Shown: positions 1 to 13,576 of the stretch, piece after piece
Numbering within the stretch: position 1 is the first letter of the stretch
How the letters are laid out: every line of letters begins with the position of its first letter
Origin: Alligator mississippiensis
Taxonomy: Eukaryota > Chordata > Crocodylia > Alligatoridae
Reading direction: 5' to 3'
Assembly: GCF_030867095.1 (NCBI RefSeq)
Contig: NC_081824.1
Coordinates: forward strand, 120,102,162-120,166,161
DNA: 64,000 nucleotides
Made by a program: the position numbers and the translations under genes
Notes under the pieces: model-generated
Seen by the model: the letters and a program-made list of their open reading frames with translations, nothing else
The model's database searches: none
Told to the model about the DNA's origin: nothing

Positions 1-844
1 AGCCAGCTTACCAGAACATTTCTGAAAAGGCATCTGCTTCAGCAAAGCAGATGCTACAGAAAGGTTCCTTATCCCAAACTGAACCCTTCGAACATTGCAT
101 CAGTAAGTCCAGGTGATGCAGCCTTTCAGTTTTAGCTAAAAGGGCAAGACTAAATTTGTTGCAGTCTCCTAACAGCATGAAAATGGCTTCCAACCTTTCA
201 GAACATTTATTGAAAAATTGGTAGAAACATTTAATCAAAGACTGTGCATGGTTTTAAACTGTCTGTTTGTCCTTATGCCTCTTCACTTAAAACTTCCTAC
301 CATTTTTGTCCTTAAACAAAATGTTGTAGATATTATTACTATACTACCTAATTCACCTTAATTTTGCTCTTTTGCTTTGGTGTGGACCTTCCTTCTCTAT
401 TTTTAAAGGCCAGTGCAAAAGAATTGTTCAGTATTTCAAAAGGACTCTTACCTTCTTTTAATAATTCCCTGCCATTATTTCTTAGGATGGCTTTAATATT
501 GCTCTCCTGCATAAAGGGTTAGAAAGAATTTGAGAGCACTATTATATCCGAGCCTTTTGGTTTTAATCATATGTCTGAGGTCATCATTTTCACTGAGGTC
601 TTCATTTTTGCAAGATTTCATAGTTCACCCTTGTGTCTACTCTTAGGCTTCTAAGATGCAGATTGGGAGAAAGCAAACTTCAGGTCACTCATTTTAATGT
701 TGCCCAAACAGTAGAGACAAGTGGGGAAAGACTCTTGTTGAGAAAGTGAAACTCAGTTTAGCAGAGAGGGGAAGGGTTGGAGTGCAGGAAGCCAGCTGCA
801 GTTCCTTGATCTTCAACCAATCAGTCCCAGTGCAAGTTACACAG
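1..844. other. No feature recognised
   Basis: AT-rich non-coding sequence. The 76-codon frame at 8-238 has no recognisable domain. Confidence 0.6.
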
Positions 845-1662
845 ATATAAGGCTAGGTACAGACAGTCAAGAAGCCCGAGGCTGAATTGATTCAGTCTTT
901 GGAGATTAATCTACAATCCACAGATTAAACTGAAACAGAAGTGAACAGACTTTTACCTTTGTTTCAGGAAATGCAGCCACATGCCTGCAGTGGCTCAGGC
1001 CAGAAGCTGGAGGGAGCGGGGGGGGAGGGGGAGCACTAGAACATGGGTCTCTGGCTGCGTTCACTTTGTCTTGTCCCTGAGGTCTCTGTGATTTTCAGTC
1101 CAGAACTGCAGCAGCAGGACCCTGCAGGGTTGCTCATCACTTCCTCTTCCTGCTTCCAGGTGCCTCTGGGATTTGTAGTCCACAGCTGCAGCCAGCAGTA
1201 AGTTTGGGGGGGGGGGGAGGTGTGTTTAACCCACCCTCCCTGGGCCCAGCCCTCAGCCGGGGTTTGCTTTGGGGGCGGCAGTGCCCCCTCTGTAGACTGA
1301 GTTGCATCCCCAGCCAGGCTTGCCCCCCTTGTCAGCCAGCTCTCACTGCTCCAGCTAGGGAGCAGAGGGTTGGGGCCAGCCCTGCTCTAGAGCAGACAGT
1401 ACAGCCTAGCCCAGGACTGCAAAGCATCTTGGGATGCTGGGGCACTGTGATTTAACTTGAACAAGGATGGGGTCTGAGACAGAAGTTTCAAAAACTGGTT
1501 TGACCCAAATTAGTTAAGTCTGATACTACATTCAACCAGGTTTATCTTAAACCAGTTTCAGCCATTTTGAAACTGTTTTATGTGCACTGAGCTTCTGTTA
1601 CAGGTTTAAATCAGTTTCTGATCACTTAAACAGGTTTATGTGCAACTTCTGTCCCTAGCCTA
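845..1662. mobile_element. Probable TIR DNA transposon
   Basis: Left end AAGGCTAGGTACAGACAG, and right end, as reverse complement, TAGGCTAGGGACAGAAG. The interior near both ends is rich in AAACTGGTTTAAA-like words, also seen in the 12.5-kb element. No convincing duplication. The GC-rich centre carries a 12-G run (1206-1217). No coding capacity recognised. Confidence 0.6.
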
Positions 1663-4237
1663 AAGGAGTAGCTCTGATAAGTCCCCAGGACCTTATACCA
1701 ATGGAAGATCAAACATCCTGGAGCCCTCCTCTCTCATACACTCCTTTACCATGAAGCTGACTCATCTGCAACAGAGCCACTTCTTCCCTTATTACAATGG
1801 CAGAGAAATTCCCTACACTGGGAAAAGTTCCCACTGGCTATCTAAAGTGCCCTTAAAATAGCACTAAGTGGCTTTAGGGACAGCAGAATAAAGCACCAGA
1901 AGTCAAAACCCACCACTCTCTTTTCTTCAGAGAGAAAAAAAAGTATTGGCTGGGTAGAATGTGAAGTTTAAATGGCTGCTCCGTGTGTAGTACCTGTTCT
2001 GGTAATTAGCAGGCAATTCACCTTCCTGCACTCTTTTTCAGGACTACATTTCAGTTTAAAAAACAAAGATCTTAAACATTGTGCCTGCTTTGAATGTAAA
2101 AGATATTTAAATCCAGGATTGGATTTTGTTCAATTTGCAGCTTTGTGCTACAATAAGCGGGTGAATTCTGTAGTCTGTGTTAAGCAGGAGTTAGTGTAAA
2201 GCTGCGGTCCTCACATGTTTGTCCTACAGGCAGCAACACTGAACCTCCCCTGAAATGTGCACCTAGACAGCAAAAATGTCTGCTGTCAGCAGCATTGTAG
2301 GGTCTCCCAGACCATGAGGCAGGAGGTGAGGGCCACTGATCTAGAGGATAAGAAGAGCTTTTTTCTGACTTCATATTATAATATCCTTATTTAATCTATT
2401 TACAGGTAGTCACTTTTGATTAGGGGTATCAGCGCACTCTTTAACTCAAAATATGTAACAGATCAAGCAAACAGATCTTTGTTACTTCAGCTATATATTT
2501 TTCATGAATGTTGTTCTAGTTACTCCTTCCCAACACATTTGGTCTTTTGCTATGACCACTTACTTGAAGCTGTTCCTCAACTGTCACCCAAATCCACCAA
2601 CCCACCTGTGACCAATGTATCAGTCAAAATCATATTAGACAAGGGGGACAAACACATTGGGCATATGCAAGACAGACCTCACTTGAAATCATCCTACCTC
2701 ACATCATTCAGAGATTAATTTGGCTGTGCCTTGTATGTCATGCTACCCTACTATTTTAAATTCAAGTTAGGGGATGCATCTACAGCAGACACGCTGAGAC
2801 TATGAACAGTCCAGCTTGAATTCCTCCTAGAGCTTTAGAAGTTATGTCCAGTTACATAAAAGGAAATTCTTCCTACGCATATTTGTCATTGGATGGTAAT
2901 TTTTATCTGGCACCTAAATATCATGATGTTAATTAGCTTCATAACCATAACAGATCAGCAAAACAACACATTATTTTGTATCCTTGTTAGAACATACACA
3001 GATATATTTAATTTGTGGAACTCAGTTTATAAAGGTGTTCCTTATTTATAATGAGCATACCCCTCTTTAAAGGAGGAAAAAACTCTTTTCTTTGTTAATT
3101 TTTCAGTCTGAAAATTAAACCATTATAAAGATATTCTTTATTTTCTTGGCAACTGTGCAGCACATGAGTCTGGGTTCAAAGAAGGAGGCCATACAAAAAG
3201 GCTTGTCCATATTTGGCTTTTTGCCATCATACTTAACAGTGAGAACTTGTTTATGCTGTTCCTGGTGCTCTGTTGCAAATATTGGTGTGGACTCATTAGT
3301 ATTAGCAACCGTGAGAGTGTTAACATACTCACTCTACCAACAGCTGGTGGTATTTTTAACCACCAGGTTGTGGAGACCTGCTCTGACTGAAGCTTCTCTC
3401 CCCGTGATGCCAACAGTCACAAAGAGACCTGTTAAGTTTCTCTTCCTGGTACATAGTATTAATGATTATTTAAGTGAACTTAGTGCTGATGAAAGGTTCT
3501 GGTTTGAGAGTTTTGTAGAATGAAGCTCTTTCAATATGAGCCAAAAAGCCCTTTTGTAGGGGTAAGTGGGCAATTGACTCCCTGTCCATTTAGCCTTGGA
3601 TTTCTCTGTGAAGACTGCCAAAATGATGCCAGTGCAAAGTGAAGTTGTGGGATTTGCTCAGCTGTCTTCTGCGACCGGTGCTGAAAAACAATGCAGTTTT
3701 TTGACATATGCATGTGTGATGTACATCTTTTGCTTTCCTGTGTTATAACTAGATAATACTGGAAATGTTTGAGAAGTATTGCTTCATCAGAATAAACAAA
3801 TGTTTTTCTGCAGCAGCACCCATCATGGATAGTGAGCACATAAACGCTAACAAAAACTTTCATAGTACATTTCTAATTTATATTGGGCTGTCTCCATTTT
3901 ATTAGTACAGAAAAAAGACAGAAACTAAGAGATTAACATTTTTCTGAAGCACCAATTTATCTTGAATACCTCTATTTTAAAACACAACTTTAAACATTTA
4001 AGGTTAAATTTTCAGTGATGTTAAATATTAATAAATCCATAACAACTTCTTCTCCCCGTACTTCTGCCTTCAACATTTATCCATCTAAGTTTTATGTCCC
4101 TATTTAACATGACTATAAGAATTGCTTTTGTGTTACCATGACATTGAGTAATTATTTATATGCATTTCTTTTAAAGAAGTTTAATCTACTCTAGTTAGAC
4201 TGGCATAAGCACAGATTTCTGAAAGAAAGGTAGGGAT
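1663..4237. other. Intergenic stretch, nothing firm
   Basis: No repeat with defined ends. A 125-codon plus-strand frame at 3146-3523 is the longest open stretch, with a 91-codon minus frame across it. Neither shows a domain I know, and there is no splice or promoter context to support a gene. Confidence 0.5.
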
Positions 4238-4984
4238 TAGGGCTGTGCAAAGCTTTGGATGCTGATTCAATTTGGAGATTTGGCCCTATTCATTCGAATC
4301 ATTGAATCGAATCAGGAGACCCATTAATTTCTCCAAATAGAATTGGAAGACTCTCATTCGATTTGGAGAGATTTGACAATTCAGACATAGATGTAGCTTT
4401 ATGTTTTTTTCTACATACCTCAAGGTACCAGGTAGCTCATGAATGCTGAGATGATGGGGCAGATGGAGCATCCCACTGGAGCATGAGTGGGGTCCTCAGT
4501 GTGCTCGGTGGCAGACCTGGATGTGGACCAGAAGCACTTCTGATCCACTGCAGAGCATGTGAGGGACTGCCCTCTGCCCTCCGGCTTGGCAACTGGTGCC
4601 TCCTGGGTCTGGGGGGGCACCCGGCGTCCTCCTGTGGTCTATTGCTGAGCAAAGGGGGTGCGGGGGGGGGGGGTCCCCTGCACGCTTGGCAACAGACCCA
4701 AAAGTGGACTGGAATATCTGCACTCCTGTGGGACACTCCATCTACCCCACCATCTCAGCATTCATGAGCTGAGCCTGCTACCTTAAGGGATATAGAAAAA
4801 ACATTTAAAGCTGTGTCTGTGGCCAAATTTCTGATTCTCTGAATCAGAATCAAATCTTCAGATTTGGCTGAATCGAATCGGGACAGTGATCTGTCTGAAT
4901 CAGCAAATCAAATCACTGTCCCCTGAATTGGGCTGAGTCCGAATCCAAATCTGAATTGAATATGGCCCACTTCGCACACCCCTA
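4238..4984. mobile_element. hAT-like non-autonomous DNA transposon, 8-bp TSD
   Basis: A 747-bp element with TIRs TAGGGCTGTGCAAAGC on the left and TAGGGGTGTGCGAAGT as the reverse complement of the right end. Perfect 8-bp duplication GTAGGGAT at 4230-4237 and 4985-4992. Subterminal GAATCGAATC-type words recur near both ends. The GC-rich centre has a 12-G run (4662-4673). Apparent ORFs on both strands in the middle have no domain and are not counted as genes. Confidence 0.88.
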
Positions 4985-5087
4985 GTAGGGATGATACCTG
5001 AATACAAGGCTTGTTGAGAAGATTTAATCTATTCTGTGATTGTAACCTGATGTCATTATTTGAGAGGGTCTGACATGTTCTCCCCAG

Positions 5088-5620
5088 ATGAACTTATATA
5101 AGCATTTGCAAACCTGTCAGCCTGGCTCTGGAATCCCCCTAGCACTCAGGTCGTCTCCTGCAGGTGACACGCCGTGCACTACAGCAAAGCTACTTTTGTA
5201 TCTTTCTCCAGGAATTTTGCAGGCCAAGCCATTCAGACCCCCAACTTGTCCCTCACACGTTGTACCTCCCCCGCCTGCTTACAACCTGCTCCAGTCTAAG
5301 CAGATGTTGGCCACTCCCATAGATACTCTTCACTGTATTACCTTGCAGAAGGCCATAGCCAGACACTCATGCAACTTCCAGGCAGCCCGTGGCAAGTCAC
5401 CCTGGAAAAATGGAGTGCCAACGTGGGTGCCAGAAGCAGTGGCTGCAGCTCAAAGTCAGGTCCTGTTGCTTACGGGCAGTGTCCAGCTAGTCCTGGGGCT
5501 GGGGGCAGCTTGCCCGCTACAATGGACAGGGCGGTAGGAGTCTCTCCACCTGTTGTGAAAGTGGGGGATGGAGGCTTTCCCCAACTCTACAGTAAGCACA
5601 GCACAGTGGGCATGTCATGA
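5088..5620. other. GC-richer stretch with an unassigned 149-codon open frame
   Basis: Sequence of unlike composition to its flanks, immediately right of the 4.24-4.98 kb hAT element. A plus-strand frame of 149 codons (5088-5537) is open but shows no domain, no splice context and no repeat in it that I can name. Probably TE-derived or chance. Confidence 0.25.
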
Positions 5621-6240
5621 TCAGGTCACATATAATTAGTGTTGGAAAACCTCTCAGGCTGTCTCTGAAACAGAAGGGATTTGTCAGGCAGAGAGGTCTG
5701 TGGTCCCATAACCAAGACAGGCATTGTGCACTTTAGGCAGGCACCAAGATGCACTGGTAGGTGCACAGTGGTGAGGGATGCTAAAGCCAGGGGAGCAGGG
5801 CCTTTGCTGCTCTTGCCTCCTGGCTGGGAAGATGCTGAGCTGCAGATGGCAAAGGAGGAGCGGATGGTTCTAGGAAAGCACAAAGAAACCACTACTAACT
5901 TTAATCTGCCTTTCCTTCCGCACCCATTGCAGGATGTTGAAGATCAACAACAAAGCTGCCCAAATGGAGAGAGGTGTCAACCTAATGCTATATCCCTTAA
6001 ACGTTTTAAAAGTGGAGAGTGGACTGGTGCTAAACATGGGTGCAGGGGACAGATGCACAATGCACTGGGCTTGGCTGGCGCTCTGAGTAAACATCAGCAG
6101 GCTGCGTTAGGACATTTCATCAGTCTTTGCTTTGAGACAAGGACTTCAGCACAACCAGAGGCATTAGTTGGAGGCTGAGAAAGCATTGCAGTCATTTCTT
6201 GAAACAACTTGTCACAGATCCACAGGCAGAAAGTCTAGAC

Positions 6241-6418
6241 CAGCAGTTCCCAAATTCTTGACAAATTGCACACCACCAATTTAAATCGATACAACCTTAA
6301 GTACCACCAGCAGTTTTTTGTCATATGAAGTCATTATAATAAATCTGTTAACATGTGCCAATGACAGGTTGTCTGCATACCACTGGTGGTGCTTGTACCA
6401 CAAGTTTGGGAACTGTTG
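6241..6418. mobile_element. Short hAT-like element
   Basis: 178 bp with TIRs CAGCAGTTCCCAAATTCTTG and, on the complement of the right end, CAACAGTTCCCAAACTTGTG. Flanks GTCTAGAC (6233-6240) and GTCTCCAC (6419-6426) match at 6 of 8. CAGNGGTTCCCAAAC-type ends are typical hAT termini. Confidence 0.82.
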
Positions 6419-7595
6419 GTCTCCACGAAGACTGGCTCCCCTGTGGGTGGATGGGGAGGCAGTGACTATTGCAGAGTGGCTGGAGAGAGGGGGCTGCCTG
6501 TGAAGGGAGGGGGAATGAAGGTCCTCGGTTAGGAGAGCTAGTTGTGAATGAGGGGAGGTTGATCCCAAGAGATCTTCACAGGAATCATTGTGAGGGCTAG
6601 GTAGTAGTCTGAACATAGGGTGAAGATTTTGTCAGTTTTATTTTAGCACACTCTGTTGTTAAAGTAGATTTGATTCCTTTTTCTTCTTTTTTATACCATT
6701 TATTCTTCCTTGCAATACAACCTTTTGTTTTCCTGTTACTTTACTAAAGTGCCGTTGGTAAGTGGTGATTTCAGGGCAAATCCATAACTTGGGCATACCC
6801 ATTCAAGGAGAGCGGGGGAAATCAAGAAGCTTATACAAACCCAGGGCATATCTCTGCGAACATAAGCCCCCAGCTATTTGTTACACAGGCAAAAAGAGTG
6901 TTGCAATTTAAAATCTCCAGGAACTACAGGACTGAGTACAGGCCAGGGACCGATGATGTCCATTCCACCAAGGGCAGAGCTGGAGGGGAGGCGAATTCAT
7001 AATAGCCCAAATGACTGATCATGAGTGTGGAATAAAATCAGGTGCAAGTAAAATGATGGTATTTTTCACGGTCATATTTTATAGGAATTTCAGTTATTTC
7101 CTGAAGAGCAGAGGGCTACAGGATGCCATATTGCTATGAACAGCTTGTATCCAGTAGGTACAACCTGGTATAGCACAAAACATCGGTGTTCCAAGGGAAG
7201 CGCGTGTGTGTACATGCACGCGCGGTGGGAGGAAAGCTTATACAATGCTCTAGTTCTGAAGCACATAGGCTTCTAACTGTGGATAACGGAGTAATGTTGT
7301 TTAACGCACTTAACAAAAGTAACCATTTTTTTTACTCTCTGGAATAGAATGAAAACAAAAAGTGATATTTCTAAACCTAACATTAATAGTGGATTTAAGT
7401 ATATATAAGCATGAAAATTAAGGTGTTCATAACCACATTAAGAAGCAAACAGCTTGATTTAGCTTTGTTGAAATAGGAGTTTCAAAAGGAAAACCTGTTT
7501 CTGTGGCATTTTGTAAAGAAAGGGGTTTGTTTACATCTGTTGGGTTTTGTAACCTAAATACTTACAGCATTTTGTTAAGTTTAAATCCTTTAGAT

Positions 7596-7822
7596 CAGGA
7601 GTTGGCAACATGTTCCAGTGAGGATGAGGGGTGGGTGGGGAGGGATGCTTTAACAGAGCTTAGCTTTGAGCATGGGTCAACTTTTAATCTTTGGCAGCCA
7701 CCATAGCTAAAGGCAGAGATGATGCTTCTCTCCACAGCCTGGCCACTGTGTGAGCAAAGCCTCCTGCCACTGAAATGCTGCCAAAGGCTCCCAGCTCCAT
7801 GGTGAAACCCCTGCAATGGGCT
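7596..7822. mobile_element. Possible short hAT-like element
   Basis: Begins CAGGAGTTGGCAACATG, a hAT-like end. Flanks CTTTAGAT (7588-7595) and CTTTAGAG (7823-7830) match at 7 of 8. The right terminus (CAATGGGCT) is a poor inverted match, so the end may be damaged. Confidence 0.5.
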
Positions 7823-7830
7823 CTTTAGAG

Positions 7831-10800
7831 TAACGTAAAACTTGGATGAATTAAGAGTTAACTTCTGTCTTTTCCCCAATGCTCTTTAACACATTATAAA
7901 ATTGGATTTTAATCTGAACAGTTGATCCACAATAAACATCCTGGTTTTGACTGAGGTTGGGCAAATTCTTCTCATTTTCCAGTAACCCAGTTTTCTCCAG
8001 TGACATGAGGTTTGTTCAAAGTCGGGCCTTCTAAAAATGATTATGTTAAGAAGGAACCGATTTCCTGATTTCTATTTTCTTTTTGGTGAGATCCTCTTCA
8101 GTTAATGTGACAAGTAATGTGGCAAAGAGGACTCCTACTGCTTCCAATTGGTTTGGAAGCAATAGCCTTGAAGGTCCCGCCACACCTCCAGCTTTGTTTT
8201 TGTCTGTTTCTGCGTAGGCTTCCGCTTATAAGATCTGATGTGTTATCATTGCTGTCAATATAATGAATTACAATTCAACTATCAATACCGACTTGATGAA
8301 ACTTTTTTGACGTTCAGGGCAAGAATGAAAAAGAGATAAGGGCCGGTTACACGGTAATTTTAAGCAGCTCCAAGAGCTCCTAACACCTGGATTGTCTGCA
8401 CATTAACACCTGAAATTAGTTTTAAACATTTGCTAGGCAGCTCAGGGTTACACCACTGGAAGACAGGATTATCAAACACCCCACCCTCCATTGCTGGCTC
8501 AGTTCAGGCCTACTGCTCCCCCGCTCCCATCCCATTCCCCAAACTCCCCTGCATCCCAGATCCCTGTTCACTGCTCCCCTGTAGCTTGCTTGTGGCTGTC
8601 CACGCTGTCTGTCCTGGGGGAGCACGCAGGGAAGGGTTAACCTGTCTGCCCAGCTGCTGCTGTCTGGGCTGGGCTGAGCCCAGACAAGAGCAGCAGGCAG
8701 CCAGGTAGGTTTACCCTTCCCCGCCTTTTCCCCTGGGAGAGGCAGCACAGGCAATCAGCCAGCCACAAGTAAGCAGGGAGGAGGGCAGTGGGAAGCCCAG
8801 AATATATTTTACACTTGTGAAACCTGTGTTTCTTCTTCAAGGAAATGCAACCAGTTGCATCTCTCAGAAGCCTTACTTCATAGCATTGAAAGTCTACCTT
8901 TTCATCCATATATACCTTCCACACATCAGCCAGGTTTTTTTTCACTCTTTTCTTATTGCACTCTGGAAATGCAGATGTAGACGTTCCTCTTTTCTTATAA
9001 GCTCTGAACAGTGAAATACTTATCTCTGACAAGCTAGAATATCATGACTGCTATCTAGGTTAGCAGCTAGTGAAAGAAATAGAACAAGTCACTTATCAGA
9101 GCTGTTGCATTGTTTCAGAGTCTATGAATTCAGGGAAATGTTTGTCTTGATTAATTTCCAGCACAAAAAGTGCTTCTTCATTACCAAAAAAAGGACATGT
9201 CTGGGAAAACCTGGATGTATGGTAACCCTAGCTTTATGAACACTTTTTTTAGTATTCGAACTGCAGTAAGGAACAGCAGAGGATTTAGTAGAGGATTTAG
9301 TAAGTTTTTCTCTTTAGGATTCATAGGAAAAATAAAAAATATTATTGAATGCTGCATCTAGAGTTTGATCCAATGCAAAATAGCCCTAATCCCTATGCCT
9401 TTGTATTTTATGCTTTCAGAAAAGGTACAGAACAACTAGCTGCAGAACTAAAGGATTGTTAAGCATGCAATGCACCAACACTGAACAATCTATCTTCTTT
9501 TTCCAAAAGAAGTATTTATGCAGAAGCAAATTTTTGGTAAAAGCAATGTCATAAACTCTTATTAAATATCTACCTTTTTTATTATAACAGGATTTTTCCC
9601 TTTTGTCTTTTGTAAATGGACTATTCATTTACTAAGGCACATAACATATGTTAGCATAACTGCATCCTTTCAGCAATCAGTACAACAGGGAAGAGAGAGA
9701 CATCAAAGAGTCTGCTTAAATTTCAAAGCTTGTACTGGATTGTCTTGGTAGCAGCTAGGAAGGAGGCATTTGTTACAAAACTCCTTCCCTCAAACCCCTT
9801 TCAAGTCTTACCACTTCCCCCAAGCCCCTTTCAAGTCTCAGCAGCTGGCTACACTTTTCCTCGCATATTCACAACACTCTGATACTTTCCTGTTGTTAAC
9901 TGCAGTAGAACGAACACACACACACACTTTGACTAGAGACAGAATTTCTTACAACCCAACACAGTTTTAAATTGTAAAATTAGGGACCTAAAACTACCTG
10001 ACAGAGGAGAGAGAGAGAAACACAAGGAAAGAGGGCTAGATTGCATTGTGTTGTTGTACAGTGAAAGGTGATACTTCAAATTTTGTTTAAAAAAGAATAC
10101 AGTTTAATATCTGCACTTACCAGGAACTTGCAGGGCACTAGTACTTTTATGCAGCCTTCTTCTGACCCAGTCCTACAAAGGTTTCAGATTCCAAATGATG
10201 GGTCCTCTCAAATTCTCCAGGGCCCAATAAAAATAGTGAAAGCAAAGATTGAAATTTATTACCAAAAACTTAAGAGCTCAAAACCTTCCTTCGACAAGGT
10301 ATTTGTTCAGAGTACTTGAAGCGAAACTTCAAAAGGGCCTTGTACGGTCAAGATATAATTCTACGAAGAAGGTTCTTTAAGCAAATATCTGGTTGGTGCC
10401 TATTAAATCCTATTTCAGAAAACTTCCTTCCTTTAATTTCCTGCGGCATCACTCAGTTTGGAACACCTGATCCAGACATTACAATCTCTTTTCCAGCTGT
10501 GGTCTTTCTTTTACACAAGCATGTGTGCCTGAGTAACCCTCTCTTGGCTAATCCCAGGAGAGAAATGGTCTACCATGATGTGAAATGGTATATATTTAAA
10601 AAAAAAAAAAATCCTCACAGCAAAATGAGATTTTTCGGTGTTTGTGGGTATGCATGTGCCAAGTGCCTGGAATGGAAGGGAGGGGGCCAGAAGCCTATTC
10701 TGTGAGTCCACAATTCATCTCTCTTTTGCATCCTGCTCAAACACACCATCACCATCTTCATTGAAAATAGGCAGAAAGGCCTGTTCTTGGAGGGTATTAG

Positions 10801-12504
10801 GGCAATTCTGTAATGTGCAGCCATGTACAATAGACAATACCTTTATAATCCAAAGGGGTTTTAGTTCTCACATCTCCTCTAGCAGTAGGCAGCTCAGTAT
10901 GAAATTCTCCAGCCAAACTGAGGCTGCCACCTTGTGGCTGTCAGGTGATGAAAAACATAGTGCGTGAGCATTCTTTATTTAATAATCCTAACTTTAATTA
11001 ATCTGTAATACACTCCAAATCCCCCTTCATATAGCTGCAAACAATGTACATTCAAATGAGCAGCAGAATGTTAACTTGTCAGTCCCTTCCCTCTAATCTA
11101 AACCAAAACCGAGCGCTCCCTGACAAAGTTAACTCACAAGTTTGTCCGAACTAATGCACTTCCATGTTTAGTTACTACTCCTTATAGTTACAAGCTCCTG
11201 GAAAAAAGGCTTAATGAAGAAAGCTAGGGGAAAAATAAATTCCCAGCCCCGTTTTTGATTGTTGATCCTTGGTATTTTCTCTCCTTGTGTTTTTCACAGT
11301 GGCATCTTTCAGGACATCAACGTAAAATTCTTGGGAAGTGCAACGATTTATGGACAATCATAATTCATTTTAGTCATACATTTAAGATGTAATAAATCTT
11401 ATTATTTCTCCTAGAGGGGCACTTAGTAGGCCAGTAGCAGACCCCATTTCCCAGTGTTAAAGCCTGTTAAAATATGAAGTACTCTCTTACAGAAGGTCCA
11501 CCTTTGGAAAATGGACAAAGCACTAGGAATAGGTTGTAGGGTACAGCCTTGAAAGGGGCAGACCGATAGTCCATAGACCAGAGCCTAAACATCTCTGCTG
11601 ACCCAAGCGGCTTAAAAGGAGAAGCTTAGATTTAGCAGTAACCACCTTTCTTCATACTCCTGTATTTACTATTCTTGAGGATATTCCAGTGCCCAAAGAA
11701 CCAAAAACTGTTCGCATTAGCAGAAAGTTTGAAGTGAGGTGGGAAAGTGTCTGACAAAATATGTTTTATGCTGCTGGCAGTGACCACCTATTTAGCTTAT
11801 TTAATAGACATAGTGAGGCATGGCTTCAGAGAAACAAAAGTCTCAGTAATCAAGAGTAGGAAACAAAATGCTTGCTTTCAGAGACAGAAGTTTGGTTTAT
11901 TGTTCAAAAAACTTTTTTTCTGGCAATTATTGCAGATGAATTAACATCTAAAACAGATTAAAACAACTTTCAATGTGCCTTTCTGAGACTGATCATGCAA
12001 TTTCTTTTATTCTATTGATGAGTTGAGATGGGTCATGTTTCCACTTAAAGTCATTTCAAACTCTTCCACATTCCTGCTCCTCTTACCACACACCATGCTC
12101 CCTATTTGCCCTTGAAATGTATCACTGTAACCTAGCACACATTCCAGGAGTAATTGCTACAACTTCATACAAGGAAACTTCTGTACCTTCTTGGTGTACT
12201 TTGTGGCTATAGAATTAATTGTGGAATCTCTCTCTGTTTCAGACACAGAACTGTAATCCAGAATAAACTTTTAACTTCTGTCAGATGACAAAGAAACCAT
12301 TAATGAGTCTATAGCTTGTCTGGAAACAATGACTAAGGGATATAAACTGCCAGTCATCCTTGCAGTTAGAGTTATTACCTTAAAGAAAGGTGATACCTTG
12401 AAAACTCTTAATGTTAAGCACTTGGACAGAAATGTCAGCCCAGCACTTTTGAGCACATGCTGCCTTTCACGCCTGTGAAGGTGCCAAAACTTCCAGCTGT
12501 ACTA
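7831..12504. other. Intergenic stretch, nothing firm
   Basis: Mostly AT-rich. A GC-richer patch at about 8.34-8.78 kb is probably repeat-derived but has no clear ends. A CA-rich spot near 9.92 kb and an A-run near 10.6 kb are simple sequence. No exon-like conserved peptide seen. Confidence 0.5.
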
Positions 12505-12533
12505 ACAGAAGGCAGGACATGGTGGCACCTTAA

Positions 12534-13145
12534 GGATGCAGACAGACATAACACTTAGACCGGTTTAAACTGCAAGCATCCAGGCATATAAACCAGTTTA
12601 GAATGATTTCAACCTCCTGAACTGTTTAAAAAAACCCATATTTGGATAATTTGAACTGGTTCTCTGCCAATCAGCTCAGTGTTATGTGCAGATACCAAGC
12701 TTTATATGACTAGTGTCTGCTTGGTCCTCCAAGTGTCCCACACAGCACTGCTCCTCACCCCTTGTGGCACTTGGCTGCTCTGGTACTGCGAAGCCAAAAC
12801 CCTATTAACCCAATCTCTATTGCCTGCAGTTGACTGCCAGCCTCTACTACACGTGTGCTAAGGCACTCCCAGTCATGGTACTACCCCACATATTTCAGTA
12901 AAATGCAGGAATGGGTCTTTATTGAATCTTATTAATGAGAAGGAGGAGCAGAAAGTCGCAATTGGGCTGGGTACTCACTACACTCGGGTAGCACTCCTAT
13001 GGCACTGCAAGACCAGAAGGTGACTGTTCTACTTAGAATCCACAGCAGTGCACGTACAGACACCTCTGACCTGGGACAATTGTAAACTGGCTTCCAATCA
13101 GTGACATTTTTGGAACGGTTCAAGTGTTATGTCTGTCTACATCCT
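12534..13145. mobile_element. Non-autonomous TIR DNA transposon
   Basis: Ends are inverted: left GGATGCAGACAGACATAACA (from 12534), right the complement of the same word with one change (ACTTGAACC... reading AAGTGTTATGTCTGTCTACA to about 13140). Internal AAACCGGTTTAA-like words (ACCGGTTTAAAC, AAACCAGTTTA) also occur in the 0.85-1.66 kb element. No clear 8-bp duplication; the junctions read CCTTAAG and CCTAAG. No coding capacity. Confidence 0.7.
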
Positions 13146-13473
13146 AAGAAGCTGACTGGGTCAGACACTTGAGCTTTTGTAGGCAACAACCTACTTATTC
13201 AGATACTAGGAAAAGACTGGTAGAAAAGATTTTATAAAGAAGGAAAAGTGACAAGGGGAGGAGATGATGTTAAGGAAGGTAAGCGGATTGATTAGATCAA
13301 TTAGGATGAAAAGACAGTTAACCCAGACTAGCTGTTTTCTTAGTTGTCCCCCCAAATACTAACTGCCTTGTTTATTTTAACTAGTCTGCTTATTTCTCTT
13401 AGCAACATACACTTTCCCTTGTAAATAAAATCTTTTCTCTCCATGAGACCATTCCAAACATCTGATGAAGTGG

Positions 13474-13576
13474 GTTTAGCTGGGATGATCTAGTTGGGGA
13501 AGGTCCTGCTTTGAGCAGGGGGTTGGACTAGATAACCTCCTGAGGTCCCTGCCAACCCTCATTTTCTATGATTCTG
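13474..13576 (+). mobile_element. CR1 LINE 3' end
   Basis: Carries the classic CR1 tail: AGCTGGGATGATCTAGTTGG, GAGCAGGGGGTTGGACTAGA, TAACCTCCTGAGGTCCCTGC, CAACCCTC and TTCTATGATTCTGAT. CR1 is the dominant LINE of reptiles and birds and is nearly always 5'-truncated, as here. Confidence 0.9.

Noticed and set aside
3146-3523. 125-codon plus-strand frame
   Set aside because: No recognisable domain, no splice or promoter context, and a 91-codon frame overlaps on the other strand; not strong enough to call a gene.
4420-4767. Overlapping frames of 66-99 codons on both strands
   Set aside because: Inside the 4238-4984 DNA transposon; composition effect only.
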